A DNA stretch of 23,707 nucleotides. Source: Sideroxydans lithotrophicus (GTDB lineage Bacteria; Pseudomonadota; Gammaproteobacteria; Burkholderiales; Sulfuriferulaceae). Below are positions 6,936 through 15,161 of this stretch, one piece after another. Every line of letters starts with the position of its first letter. Positions within the stretch are counted from its first letter, which is position 1. Location: NCBI GenBank assembly GCA_022736605.1, contig DZDB01000014.1, positions 1 to 23,707 on the forward strand. The letters are read 5' to 3'. The position numbers and the translations under genes are program-made. A model generated the notes under the pieces. It worked only from the letters and a program-made list of their open reading frames with translations, did no database searches and was not told the origin of the DNA.

Positions 6936-9809
6936 ATGAACGCTATCGTCAAAATCGAAAATCACGACAAGCAGGAAATCAAATTTACCACTTGTTACAT
7001 GTGCGCGTGTCGCTGCGGCATCAAGGTAACGCTGGAAGAAGACAAAGTCCGTTTTATCCAGGGGAACCGTAACCATCCGACCAACCAGGGCGTGTTGTGC
7101 GCCAAAGGTTCGGCCGGCATCATGAAGCAATACTCAGCGGCCAAATTGCGTAAGCCCCTGTTGCGCAAACCGGGTTCTGAGCGTGGTGATGGTGAGTTTG
7201 TCGAAATCGAGTGGGACGAAGCGCTGGATATGCTGACCGAGCGCCTCGGTAATATTCGTGCAACCGACCCATCGAAACTGGCGTTTTTTACCGGACGCGA
7301 TCAGATGCAGGCACTCACCGGTCTGTGGGCGCAGCAGTTTGGCACGCCGAACTGGGCGGCGCATGGCGGTTTTTGCTCGGTCAACATGGCAGCGGCGGGG
7401 CTGTATTCAATTGGCTTCTCATTCTGGGAGTTTGGCGCGCCAGACTGGGATTACGCTAAATATTTCATTATGTGGGGCGTGGCGGAAGACCATTCCTCCA
7501 ATCCGATCAAGATTGGCCTGGAAAAACTCAAACGTCACGGCGGCAAATTTGTTTCGGTTAACCCGGTGCGTACCGGCTATTCGGCGATTGCCGATGAGTG
7601 GATTCCGATCAAGCCTGGCATGGACGGGTTGCTGGCGCTGTCGGTGGTGCATGTGCTGCTGTCGCGTGAATTGTTCGACTGGGATTTCCTGATCCGTTAC
7701 ACCAACTCGGCGTGGCTGGTGGTTGATACCCCGGGCAAACCTGGCAATGGGCTGTTTCTGCGCGATGAAGCGGGTAATCCGCTGGTGTGGGATATTGAAA
7801 AAGAAGCCTTCGTCAACGGCTTGGGCAAGGACATTGCACCCGCGCTGTTTGGTGATTTCGTCGCGCCCGACGGTCGACCGGTGCGCACGGTGATGAGCCT
7901 GACTGCGGAACGCTATCTGGATGAGCGTTACGCGCCTGAGAACGTGGCAGAAGAATGTGGCGTACCAGCGGAAACCATTGAGCGCATGGCACTGGAAATG
8001 GCGCATGTGGCGTTCAAGGAAACCGTTGAGCTGGATATTGAGTGGACTGACAGTTGGGGGCGCAAGCACGATAAAGTGATTGGCCGTCCGGTGGCGATGT
8101 ACGCCATGCGTGGTATCGCGGCGCATTCGAACGGCTTCCATGCCTGCCGTGCGGTACACCTGATCCAGATGTTGTTGGGTGCGCTGGACGGCCCAGGCAA
8201 CTTCCGTGCGCGTGCGCCTTACCCGAAGCCGGTGCCGCCACATCAGTTGCCGGAAAACAACCAGGATGTGATCAACGCGCCTAATACGCCGTTGTCACGT
8301 ACGCCGCTGGGTTTCCCGATGCGACCGGAAGACCTGGTGATTGATTCGGATGGCAATCCATTGCGCATCGACAAAGCCTATTCCTGGGAGATTCCGATTG
8401 CGTCGCACGGTTTGATGCACATGGTCATTACCAACGCCACCAATCATGACCCTTATGCGATCGATACGTTGATGCTGTTCATGGCCAACATGGCGTGGAA
8501 CTCAACCATGAACACCAAGAACGTGCAGGCTATGTTGCGCGAAAAAGACCCGGAAGAGCCCGGGCAGCACAAGATACCTTTCCTGGTGGTGGTCGATGCG
8601 TTTCATTCTGAAATGGTTAACTTCGCTGATCTGGTATTGCCGGATACGACCTATCTGGAACGCTACGACACGATTTCGCTGCTGGATCGGCCCATCTCCG
8701 AGCCGGATGCGGCCGCCGATGCGATCCGTCATCCATTGGTAAAACTCGACCGTGATGTGCGGCCGTGGCAGGAAGTGCTGGTGGAAATGGCGTCGCGACT
8801 GAAGTTCCCGGCGTTTACCCAGGCCGACGGCACGCGCAAGTTCAAAGGCTATCAAGACTTTATCGTGAATTATGAGCGCTCGCCTGGTGTTGGGTTCCTT
8901 GCAGGCTGGCGTGGTAAAAATGGCGAAAAATCGCTTAAAGGCGAGCCGAATCCCAAACAGTGGGAAAAATATATTGAGAACGAGTCGTTCTTTGCCCACC
9001 ATTGGCCGGACAATCAGAAGTACAACCGTTACGCCAACAAGGATTATCTGGATGTGGCGGCTGAAGTTGGATTCGTCGGTAAATCCGAGCCGATCATCAT
9101 GCAGATTTATTCAGAACCGTTGCAAAAATTCCGTCTCGCCGGACAGGGCTTGTACGATGGTCCGCAACCGAACAACCCGGCCGACCGGGAGCGGCTGACG
9201 ACCTATTTCGATCCGCTGCCACTCTGGTACAAGCCGCTTGAACAGTCGCGGGTGGATGAAAATGAATATCCATTCTTCGCATTGACGCAGCGTCCGATGT
9301 TGATGTATCACTCATGGGATTCGCAAAACGTATGGTTGCGGCAGATTCTGGCGCAAAACTATATGTATATGAACCGTGCTCAGGCTGGGCGTCTGGGGCT
9401 GGCAGATTTCGACTGGATCTGGGTCGAGTCACATAACGGCAAGATTCGTTGCCAGCTTCGCACCATGGAAGGTACCCAGGAAAATACCATTTGGACCTGG
9501 AATGCCATTGGTAAGCAGGGTGGTGCATGGGGTTTGAAGCCGGAGGCATCGGAGGCGAAGAAAGGTTTTCTGCTGAACCACCTGATTTCCGAGCTGTTGC
9601 CAGCCAAGCAAGGTGAGCGTCGTATCACCAATTCGGATCCGGTAACTGGTCAGGCAGCGTGGTTCGACTTGCGCGTGAAGGTGTACAAGGCGGCGCCGGG
9701 TGAAACCGGCAGCTGGCCTGAATTCGCCGCGATCAAGCCGCTGCCGGGCGATACTGGCGAGCGTCCTGATGTGTTGCGCTACAGCGCGCGCAGCGACGAT
9801 AAAAAATAA
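6936..9809 (+). CDS. soeA: sulfite dehydrogenase (quinone) molybdopterin subunit SoeA
   Basis: A 957-residue Mo-bisPGD oxidoreductase of the DMSO reductase superfamily. The N-terminal [4Fe-4S] motif is C20-x2-C23-x3-C27-x27-C55 (TTCYMCACRCG ... GVLCAKGSAG). There is no twin-arginine signal, so the enzyme stays in the cytoplasm, as known for SoeABC, which oxidises sulfite to sulfate and passes electrons to quinone. Later segments (VNPVRTGYSAIADEW; TNATNHDPYAIDT; VVVDAFHSEMVNFADLVLPD) fit cofactor-binding parts of the family. soeB and soeC follow in order. The adjoining sHdr genes produce sulfite, which supports this substrate rather than polysulfide, thiosulfate or tetrathionate. No Shine-Dalgarno box precedes the ATG, but no better start is available. 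Confidence 0.92.
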   Translation: MNAIVKIENHDKQEIKFTTCYMCACRCGIKVTLEEDKVRFIQGNRNHPTNQGVLCAKGSAGIMKQYSAAKLRKPLLRKPGSERGDGEFVEIEWDEALDMLTERLGNIRATDPSKLAFFTGRDQMQALTGLWAQQFGTPNWAAHGGFCSVNMAAAGLYSIGFSFWEFGAPDWDYAKYFIMWGVAEDHSSNPIKIGLEKLKRHGGKFVSVNPVRTGYSAIADEWIPIKPGMDGLLALSVVHVLLSRELFDWDFLIRYTNSAWLVVDTPGKPGNGLFLRDEAGNPLVWDIEKEAFVNGLGKDIAPALFGDFVAPDGRPVRTVMSLTAERYLDERYAPENVAEECGVPAETIERMALEMAHVAFKETVELDIEWTDSWGRKHDKVIGRPVAMYAMRGIAAHSNGFHACRAVHLIQMLLGALDGPGNFRARAPYPKPVPPHQLPENNQDVINAPNTPLSRTPLGFPMRPEDLVIDSDGNPLRIDKAYSWEIPIASHGLMHMVITNATNHDPYAIDTLMLFMANMAWNSTMNTKNVQAMLREKDPEEPGQHKIPFLVVVDAFHSEMVNFADLVLPDTTYLERYDTISLLDRPISEPDAAADAIRHPLVKLDRDVRPWQEVLVEMASRLKFPAFTQADGTRKFKGYQDFIVNYERSPGVGFLAGWRGKNGEKSLKGEPNPKQWEKYIENESFFAHHWPDNQKYNRYANKDYLDVAAEVGFVGKSEPIIMQIYSEPLQKFRLAGQGLYDGPQPNNPADRERLTTYFDPLPLWYKPLEQSRVDENEYPFFALTQRPMLMYHSWDSQNVWLRQILAQNYMYMNRAQAGRLGLADFDWIWVESHNGKIRCQLRTMEGTQENTIWTWNAIGKQGGAWGLKPEASEAKKGFLLNHLISELLPAKQGERRITNSDPVTGQAAWFDLRVKVYKAAPGETGSWPEFAAIKPLPGDTGERPDVLRYSARSDDKK

Positions 9810-9823
9810 ATCCGACAAATCGA

Positions 9824-9853
9824 CACGCCGGATGTTTGAGTGCATCCGGCGTG
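9824..9853 (+). other. hairpin between soeA and soeB
   Basis: A perfect 11-bp stem (CACGCCGGATG at 9824-9834, CATCCGGCGTG at 9843-9853) with an 8-base loop. It is followed by ATTATT rather than a T-run, so it is more likely an mRNA-stabilising or processing element, or a partial attenuator, than a full terminator. It lies 18 bases before the soeB ATG. Confidence 0.6.
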
Positions 9854-9871
9854 CATTATTGAGAGAACAGC

Positions 9872-10567
9872 ATGAGATTAGGCCTCGTTATTGACCTTGA
9901 CGTGTGCGTCGGCTGCCACGCGTGCGCGATTGCTTGCAAGGAATGGAATGCGTCAGGTGCCACCGCGCCCTTGACCGATTATCAGCCCTATGGCGCCGAA
10001 CCGTCTGGGGTGTGGTTTAACCGCATTCGCAGCTACGAAGTGGGCGATTATCCGAACAATAAAACCATCAATTTCCCGATGTCTTGCATGCACTGCGAAG
10101 ACGCTGATTGCGTCACGGTATGCCCGACTGGTGCTTCATACAAGCGCGCCGAAGATGGCATCGTGCTGGTTGATCAGACCAAATGTATGGGCTGCAATTA
10201 TTGTTCTTGGGCGTGCCCATATGGCGCTCGCGAACTTGATCGTGAGTCCGGCACGATGAAAAAATGTACCTTGTGCGTGGATCGTATTTACGATCAGAAA
10301 ATTCCGATGGAAGAGCGTCAGCCTGCATGTGTCTTGACGTGCCCGGCACATGCCAGGATGTTTGGTGATATTGATGATCCTGATTCGGCAGTCAGTCGGG
10401 TCGTGCGTGAACGTGGTGGTTATCAGTTGATGCCGGAGCTGGGTTACAACCCCACCAATCACTACCTGCCGGTTCGCAAGGCCACACCCATCTCTACTGA
10501 AAACATGGGCAAAGCCGGTTTCAAGGATAGGCTGAAAAATATTGCCAACCGTATTGTCAAGCGTTGA
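9872..10567 (+). CDS. soeB: sulfite dehydrogenase iron-sulfur subunit SoeB
   Basis: A 231-residue DmsB/PhsB-type ferredoxin subunit. Four cysteine clusters are visible: C12-x2-C15-x2-C18-x3-C22 (CVGCHACAIAC), CMHCEDADCVTVCP, CMGCNYCSWACPYGA, and CTLCVDRI with a later ACVLTCPAHARMFGD. Such subunits hold four [4Fe-4S] clusters that carry electrons from the molybdenum subunit to the membrane anchor. It has no signal peptide, in line with a cytoplasmic enzyme. A GAGAGA ribosome-binding box lies upstream; soeC follows after 48 bases. Confidence 0.93.
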   Translation: MRLGLVIDLDVCVGCHACAIACKEWNASGATAPLTDYQPYGAEPSGVWFNRIRSYEVGDYPNNKTINFPMSCMHCEDADCVTVCPTGASYKRAEDGIVLVDQTKCMGCNYCSWACPYGARELDRESGTMKKCTLCVDRIYDQKIPMEERQPACVLTCPAHARMFGDIDDPDSAVSRVVRERGGYQLMPELGYNPTNHYLPVRKATPISTENMGKAGFKDRLKNIANRIVKR

Positions 10568-10615
10568 CACCATCCAGCGTCACGCTAACTCAAGTATTCG
10601 TTATAAGGAATTCGC

Positions 10616-11551
10616 ATGCATCCGGCATTTTCAGTCATATTTTTTACCGTCAGCTCCGGCGCAGGCTTCGGGCTATTTGCCCTGCTATACCTTGCAGATT
10701 TACTTAAATTAGGGGGTGGGCTGCCTGTCGAACAAAAACTGATCGCAGGTTTATTGGCTTTGGTTTTAGTGGGCGCTGGTTTGACCTCATCCATGTTCCA
10801 CCTTGCTAATCCCAAAAACGCTTGGCGCGCGTTTAGTCGCTATCGCACTTCCTGGCTGTCGCGAGAAGGCGTGTTTGCAATGGTATTTTTCCCGTTTGCG
10901 CTAATTTACCTGGCGCTGACCTGGCTGCAGTTGCCTGCATTTGAGTGGCTGAGATTGGTGACGGGCGGATTGGGCGCTTTGCTCGCATGGATAACCATTT
11001 TCAGCACGGGAATGATATATGGCTGCTTGAAAACCATACGTCAGTGGAATTCGCCGCTTGTGCCAGCCAATTACCTGGCGCTGGGGCATTTCACCGGTGC
11101 GCTCATTCTGCTGGCAATCGCCAGTCAGGGTGGTGTCGCGCTGGGGGGCTATATTGCGTTGGTATTGGCTTTGCTGGTCGCCGCCGCCGCACTTAAAGCG
11201 ATTTACTATTTTTGGATTGCAAATCCGGGTACGGGATCGACGATCCAAACTGCAACCGGGTTCACCCGTGGCAAGGTCAGGTTGCTGGATACCGGGCATA
11301 CCCATGGCACTTTCTTGACCCAGGAGTTCGGGTTTCAGATTGCGCGGAAATATGCGCTTGCGTTGAAGTTATTTGTGTTTCTGATAGGTTTTCTGGTACC
11401 GGCGCTATTGCTCACGACCGGCCAGGATACCGGCTTTGGCATTTATGCTGCTGTAATAACGGCGTTGCTTGGCATGGTAGCTGAGCGCTGGCTGTTTTTT
11501 GCTGAAGCGCGGCATGTTGTCAATCTTTACCACGGCACACAGCGCTGTTAA
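10616..11551 (+). CDS. soeC: sulfite dehydrogenase membrane anchor SoeC
   Basis: A 311-residue integral membrane protein of the DmsC family, with about eight hydrophobic segments (for example FSVIFFTVSSGAGFGLFALL at the N-terminus). SSMFHLANPKNAWRAFSRY followed by SWLSREGVF is characteristic of DmsC-like anchors that exchange electrons with quinone. It starts at ATG 10616 with AAGGA six bases upstream. It completes the soeABC operon and would deliver electrons from sulfite oxidation to the respiratory quinone pool. The following 80-bp gap has its own promoter-like sequence, so the next gene may be a new transcription unit. Confidence 0.9.
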   Translation: MHPAFSVIFFTVSSGAGFGLFALLYLADLLKLGGGLPVEQKLIAGLLALVLVGAGLTSSMFHLANPKNAWRAFSRYRTSWLSREGVFAMVFFPFALIYLALTWLQLPAFEWLRLVTGGLGALLAWITIFSTGMIYGCLKTIRQWNSPLVPANYLALGHFTGALILLAIASQGGVALGGYIALVLALLVAAAALKAIYYFWIANPGTGSTIQTATGFTRGKVRLLDTGHTHGTFLTQEFGFQIARKYALALKLFVFLIGFLVPALLLTTGQDTGFGIYAAVITALLGMVAERWLFFAEARHVVNLYHGTQRC

Positions 11552-11569
11552 CAAAATATTACGGAATCT

Positions 11570-11597
11570 TTGCAATACAGTAGTATTTTGGTATATT
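11570..11597 (+). promoter_or_regulatory. probable sigma-70 promoter of the rhd-tusA-dsrE3A unit
   Basis: TTGCAA (11570-11575), 16 bases, then TATATT (11592-11597). The predicted transcription start is about 27 bases before the rhodanese ATG. A small inverted repeat AATAC-AGTA-GTATT (11574-11587) sits in the spacer and resembles a site upstream of hdrC1. Confidence 0.55.
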
Positions 11598-11631
11598 CGC
11601 ATTCTTTAAATTGCTTTGTCGGAGCATATTT

Positions 11632-11955
11632 ATGTACGGCTTCAAGGAAATTGATGTGGCAGGCTTGGAAGTGCTTAAATCCAGCGGTGGATTGGTGCTG
11701 ATTGATGTGCGCACTGACGCTGAAGTATCGCGAGGCATGATTGATGGTGCTACGCATATGCCGTTGCATTTGTTGCCCATCAAGGTGCAAGACATTGCTC
11801 AGGACAAGCCGGTGGTGTTCTATTGCCAATCGGGCGGGCGCTCCGCTCAGGCTTGCGCATTTCTTGCGTCCAAGGGACATCAGAATGTTTACAACTTGCA
11901 AGGTGGTATTATGGGTTGGATGCGATCAGGCAAACCCTTGGCGGTCACCGCGTAA
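11632..11955 (+). CDS. rhd: single-domain rhodanese (sulfur transferase)
   Basis: A 107-residue rhodanese. The ATG at 11632 is chosen because GGAG (11621-11624) is 7 bases upstream; the in-frame TTG at 11611 has no such box. The catalytic loop is C65-QSGGRS, preceded by LVLIDVRTDAEVSRGMIDGA and followed by NLQGGIMGW, all standard for the fold. Rhodaneses form a persulfide on the active cysteine and hand the sulfane sulfur on. The next two genes encode TusA and DsrE3A, an arrangement known from sulfur oxidisers in which the rhodanese loads TusA, so the role is cytoplasmic sulfur delivery to the sHdr system. Confidence 0.93.
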   Translation: MYGFKEIDVAGLEVLKSSGGLVLIDVRTDAEVSRGMIDGATHMPLHLLPIKVQDIAQDKPVVFYCQSGGRSAQACAFLASKGHQNVYNLQGGIMGWMRSGKPLAVTA

Positions 11956-12038
11956 AGGCTGGGTTTTGTAGTTGCAATTGTTAGCTAGATCGTTTATGGT
12001 TCACCGCCTTATTTTTTTAGATTATTAGGAGATTGAAG

Positions 12039-12266
12039 ATGAATTTTGACAAAGAACTCGACGCTAAAGGTTTGAACTGCCCGCTGCCTATTCTGCGTTG
12101 CAAAAAGTCGCTGGCTGAGCTGAATGCAGGTCAAGTATTGAAAATTGTTGCGACTGATCCTGGTGCCGTGAAGGATTTTCAAGCGTTTGCCAAGCAAACA
12201 GGTAATGAACTGCTGTCTTCGGCTGAGGCTGGCGGCGTGTTTACCTTTTTCATGCAGAAAAAATAA
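12039..12266 (+). CDS. tusA: TusA-family sulfur carrier protein
   Basis: A 75-residue TusA protein with the defining LDAKGLNCPLPILRCKK: C14 in the CPxP motif carries the persulfide. The ATG at 12039 has AGGAG (12027-12031) at 7 bases, which excludes the in-frame TTG at 12033. TusA acts in this context as the central cytoplasmic sulfur donor between rhodanese and DsrE3A and on to the Hdr-like complex; tRNA thiolation is the role in E. coli, but the neighbours argue for dissimilatory sulfur metabolism here. Confidence 0.95.
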   Translation: MNFDKELDAKGLNCPLPILRCKKSLAELNAGQVLKIVATDPGAVKDFQAFAKQTGNELLSSAEAGGVFTFFMQKK

Positions 12267-12302
12267 TCTGCAACATCTGGTTCATGGCTGAGTAGTTGGC
12301 AG

Positions 12303-12322
12303 TCCGATGTAAAACATCAGGA
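12303..12322 (+). promoter_or_regulatory. possible hairpin covering the dsrE3A ribosome binding site
   Basis: TCCGATGT (12303-12310) can pair with ACATC-A-GGA (12314-12322) over the loop AAA, eight pairs with one bulged A. The GGA on the 3' side belongs to the AGGAG box of dsrE3A, so the hairpin could lower its translation. The stem is short and its stability was not computed. Confidence 0.3.
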
Positions 12323-12329
12323 GACAAGC

Positions 12330-12839
12330 ATGGAACAAAAGAAACTTGCAATTATCGCTACCAAAGGGACGTTGGACTGGGCTTATCCGCCGTTTATTCT
12401 GGCTTCAACTGCGGCTGCGCTGGACTACCAGGTCGAGATATTTTTCACGTTTTACGGCTTGCAGCTAGTGCGCAAGGATCTTGCTGCTCTGAAAGTGAGT
12501 CCGCTGGGTAACCCTGGCATGCCAATGAAAATGCCGTTCGGGCCAAAATGGTTCAGGGGTATCAATTGGAATATGCCCAACGCAATCCAGTCCTTGGTGC
12601 CAGGCTACGAGTCTGTTGCGACTAGTTTGATGAAGCAAACCATTAAAAATAATGGTGTGGCAACCATCCCGGATTTGCGTGAAATGTGCCAAGAGGCTGA
12701 TGTGAAATTTGTGGCGTGCCAAATGACTGTTGAGTTGTTCGGCTTCGAGCACAGTGATTTCATTGACGGTCTTGAATATGGTGGAGCTGCGACTTTTTTT
12801 GAATTTGCTGGTGAGTCCGATATCTGCCTGTACATCTAA
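12330..12839 (+). CDS. dsrE3A: DsrE3A-type sulfurtransferase
   Basis: A 169-residue protein of the DsrE/DsrF/DrsH-like family. It opens with a strand-rich LAIIATKGTLDWAYPPFILA, has the long methionine/proline-rich loop NPGMPMKMPFGPKW, and ends with the conserved ACQMTVELFG in which C130 is the probable persulfide-carrying residue; C120 (REMCQEADVKF) is a second conserved-looking cysteine. AGGAGA lies 6 bases before the ATG. In sulfur oxidisers with sHdr, DsrE3A exchanges sulfur with TusA, and the order rhd-tusA-dsrE3A is a well-known marker of this system. It is not DsrE of the DsrEFH complex, since dsrF and dsrH are absent. Confidence 0.9.
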   Translation: MEQKKLAIIATKGTLDWAYPPFILASTAAALDYQVEIFFTFYGLQLVRKDLAALKVSPLGNPGMPMKMPFGPKWFRGINWNMPNAIQSLVPGYESVATSLMKQTIKNNGVATIPDLREMCQEADVKFVACQMTVELFGFEHSDFIDGLEYGGAATFFEFAGESDICLYI

Positions 12840-13085
12840 GGATTGCGCGGTATATAAATTAAGTCGTGTGCCGCCGAGGACAAAATCCGCGGCGGCTGAC
12901 AAACCGGCCTGGTAGACCTGTCAGGCTGACAAATGGGTGGAACGTGCTAGCGCGCCCCCTGTCTAAATTGCATTCAGAGATTTAAAAATTCAGTAGTATC
13001 GCTTGAAATTTTGTAGGTCTGGTGTAGTGTGAATCTCTACCAGTTTATTTATCAATGAGCGGCTTGGTTAATCGAAGGGGTGCAT
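12840..13085 (+). other. intergenic region upstream of hdrC1
   Basis: 246 bases without a supported gene. Near its start is a GC-rich hairpin (12870-12896). The decamer GGCTGACAAA occurs twice, 30 bases apart (12894-12903 and 12924-12933). The 14-mer at 12987-13000 matches the one in the rhd promoter at 12 of 14 positions. TTGAAA at 13003-13008 could be a -35 box, but the matching -10 (TAGTGT at 13025-13030) is poor, so the hdr promoter is not firmly placed. Confidence 0.5.
12870..12896 (+). terminator. GC-rich hairpin after dsrE3A, weak terminator candidate
   Basis: GCCGCCG (12870-12876) pairs with CGGCGGC (12890-12896), with an inner GGA/TCC pairing around a CAAAA loop. No T-run follows, so termination, if any, would need Rho or be partial. 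Confidence 0.4.
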
Positions 13086-13766
13086 ATGGCAACTTACGCT
13101 GAAATGCGCGAAATTTATGACGATATTCGTAGTGACTTCCGCTACGATCATGAGTTGAATGGCTGCCTGAATTGCGGTATCTGCACCGCTACGTGCCCTT
13201 CGGCTCAGTTTTATGATTACAGCCCGCGTGAAATTGTCCAGCTGCTTTGGACTGAAAACGTCGAGCAAATTTACGATGCCATGCAGGAAAAAATCTGGGC
13301 GTGCGCACAGTGCATGACCTGCGCGGCGCGCTGCCCATTCAAGAATTCACCAGGCGGCTTGGTCATGATCATGCGTGAGGTGTCGATCAAGCATGGCATG
13401 CAGTCCGCTAAGGATGTATTGCGCCCATTTGGCCGCGTGATGCTGAAGTTGATAACGACTGGTAACCAGTTATCTCCTGACATGATTCAGCCTGATCACT
13501 TTCCTGATTGGGGTCCTAACATTCAGAAGGTTGAAGGTGACCTGAAAACATTGCGCAAGGCAATTCCGGTTCGCACGCTACAAACCACTGATACCGCGTG
13601 GGAAGTATCGCTGAAAACTTCTGTCGAGATGTACACCATCTGGGAAATGACGGGTGTGTTGTCTTCTCTGGAAGCGATGGATGAAAATCTGTTTGACGTG
13701 ATTGAAGATTTCATCGATGAAAAGCGCGAAGAGTACGAAGAATGGCTAGAAGAGCAGGAAGATTAA
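13086..13766 (+). CDS. shdrC1: sulfur-oxidising Hdr-like subunit sHdrC1
   Basis: A 226-residue HdrC-type ferredoxin. The ATG at 13086 has GAAGGGG 5 bases upstream; the GTG at 13080 overlaps that box and is rejected. Two [4Fe-4S] motifs are seen: C27-x2-C30-x2-C33-x3-C37-P (CLNCGICTATCP) and CAQCMTCAARCPFK near residues 74-84. The C-terminal tail is very acidic. It opens the cluster C1-B1-A-hyp-C2-B2 that defines the bacterial sulfane-sulfur-oxidising sHdr complex. HdrC subunits carry electrons between the flavin subunit and HdrB. Acting in the cytoplasm, the complex is thought to release sulfite from protein-bound sulfane sulfur. Confidence 0.93.
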   Translation: MATYAEMREIYDDIRSDFRYDHELNGCLNCGICTATCPSAQFYDYSPREIVQLLWTENVEQIYDAMQEKIWACAQCMTCAARCPFKNSPGGLVMIMREVSIKHGMQSAKDVLRPFGRVMLKLITTGNQLSPDMIQPDHFPDWGPNIQKVEGDLKTLRKAIPVRTLQTTDTAWEVSLKTSVEMYTIWEMTGVLSSLEAMDENLFDVIEDFIDEKREEYEEWLEEQED

Positions 13767-13816
13767 GTCTGCTTTCGGCGTAAGGTTTTAGGCACATTTA
13801 TTTCAGGAGGTTCACC

Positions 13817-15160
13817 ATGAGCAATATCGTAGGTGGGAACGAAAATCAGGGCGTCGCTGGTCACGGTTCATTTTTCCAGCAAACCAATCTTTCTGGTGCA
13901 GAAGCGGCTACTGCAACTGAATGGGTTCGTAAGCACGTAGACAAGCGTACTGTCGATTTGGGTGAGCGGATGGATGACATCCGTGATCACATGTGGGAGC
14001 TGGAGAAAGATGGCCAGATTATCGTCCATCGCATTACCGATGCGCACAAGCCTATCGAAGTACAGACTTTGTTTGGTTGGGCGAAAAAAATCCCGACGAC
14101 TCAATTGTGGCATCACAAGTCGTGTGGTCAGTGCGGCAATATTCCTGGCTACCCAACGTCGTTGTTGTGGTTCATGAATAAGTTTGATTTTGTGCCGGGT
14201 AAGGATTACCTGGACGAGACCGACCAGACATCGTGTACAGCATGGAACTACCATGGATCAGGCATCGGTAACGTTGAATCGTTGGCAGCCGTTTTCATGC
14301 GCAACTTTCATCAGGCCTATATTTCTGGCAAGCAGCACGGTATGGAGGCAGGTCATTTCTTCCCGCTGGTGCATTGTGGTACCTCATTTGGTAACTACAA
14401 GGAAATCCGTAAATACCTGGTTGAATCAGCAGAACTGCGCGAACGCGTCACAAAAATTTTGGGCAAGTTGGGTCGTTTGGTCGATGGCAAGCTGGTGATT
14501 CCTGAGGAAATCATTCATTACTCAGAATGGGTGCACGTGATGCGCAATCGCATCGCATCAGAATTGCAAACCATCGATGTTTCCAACATTCGCGTCACCA
14601 TGCATGCGGCATGTCATTACTACAAGATGGTGCATGAAGATGCTATCTATGATCCGGCGGTGCTGGGTGGTAATCGTACCGCTGTAGGCAGTTCAATGGC
14701 GCTTGCCTTGGGTGCGCAGTTGATTGATTACTCAACTTGGTATGACTGCTGTGGTTTCGGCTTCCGTCACATTATTTCTGAGCGCGAATTCACCCGCTCA
14801 TTCACTATGGATCGCAAGATTCGTGTTGTGCGTGAAGAAGCCAACGCCGATGTGATGCTGGGCATTGATACCGGCTGCATTACCACCATGGATAAAAACC
14901 AGTGGATTGGTAAGGCGCATGACAACGACTTCGCTGTGCCTATCATGGCAGACGTACAGTTTGCAGCTTTGGCGTGCGGTGCCGATCCATTCAAGATCGT
15001 GCAACTGCAGTGGCATGCATCGCCATGTGAAGAGCTGGTAGAGAAGATGGGCATGTCCTGGACTGAGGCCAAGAAGACTTTTGAGTTGTATCTTAAAGAA
15101 GTCGAAGCTGGCAACATCGAATATTTGTATAACCCCGAACTGGCGCTAGGAGCAAGCTAA
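13817..15160 (+). CDS. shdrB1: sulfur-oxidising Hdr-like subunit sHdrB1
   Basis: A 447-residue HdrB-like protein, longer than the roughly 300 residues of HdrB2 or methanogen HdrB, with extra sequence at the N-terminus. Cysteine segments are HKSCGQCGNIPGYP (about 101-111), TSCTAWNYHG (about 140), VHCGTSFG (about 187), AACHYYKMVHED (about 266), WYDCCGFGF (about 312) and DTGCITTMDKNQW (about 354). The last block lacks the second cysteine of the usual CxxC that ends a CCG domain, so cluster binding differs from canonical HdrB. A strong AGGAGG precedes the ATG. The stop is one base from the hdrA start, so the pair is probably co-translated. Confidence 0.93.
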   Translation: MSNIVGGNENQGVAGHGSFFQQTNLSGAEAATATEWVRKHVDKRTVDLGERMDDIRDHMWELEKDGQIIVHRITDAHKPIEVQTLFGWAKKIPTTQLWHHKSCGQCGNIPGYPTSLLWFMNKFDFVPGKDYLDETDQTSCTAWNYHGSGIGNVESLAAVFMRNFHQAYISGKQHGMEAGHFFPLVHCGTSFGNYKEIRKYLVESAELRERVTKILGKLGRLVDGKLVIPEEIIHYSEWVHVMRNRIASELQTIDVSNIRVTMHAACHYYKMVHEDAIYDPAVLGGNRTAVGSSMALALGAQLIDYSTWYDCCGFGFRHIISEREFTRSFTMDRKIRVVREEANADVMLGIDTGCITTMDKNQWIGKAHDNDFAVPIMADVQFAALACGADPFKIVQLQWHASPCEELVEKMGMSWTEAKKTFELYLKEVEAGNIEYLYNPELALGAS

Positions 15161-15161
15161 C

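Noticed and set aside
6936..11551. Could be polysulfide, thiosulfate or dimethyl sulfoxide reductase instead of SoeABC
   Set aside because: SoeA has no Tat signal and neighbours the sulfite-producing sHdr genes; cytoplasmic sulfite oxidation fits better, though a phylogeny would be the final test.
12894..12933. Direct repeat GGCTGACAAA, two copies 30 bases apart, as an attachment site or iteron
   Set aside because: Only two copies of ten bases, with no integrase or replication gene in the window.
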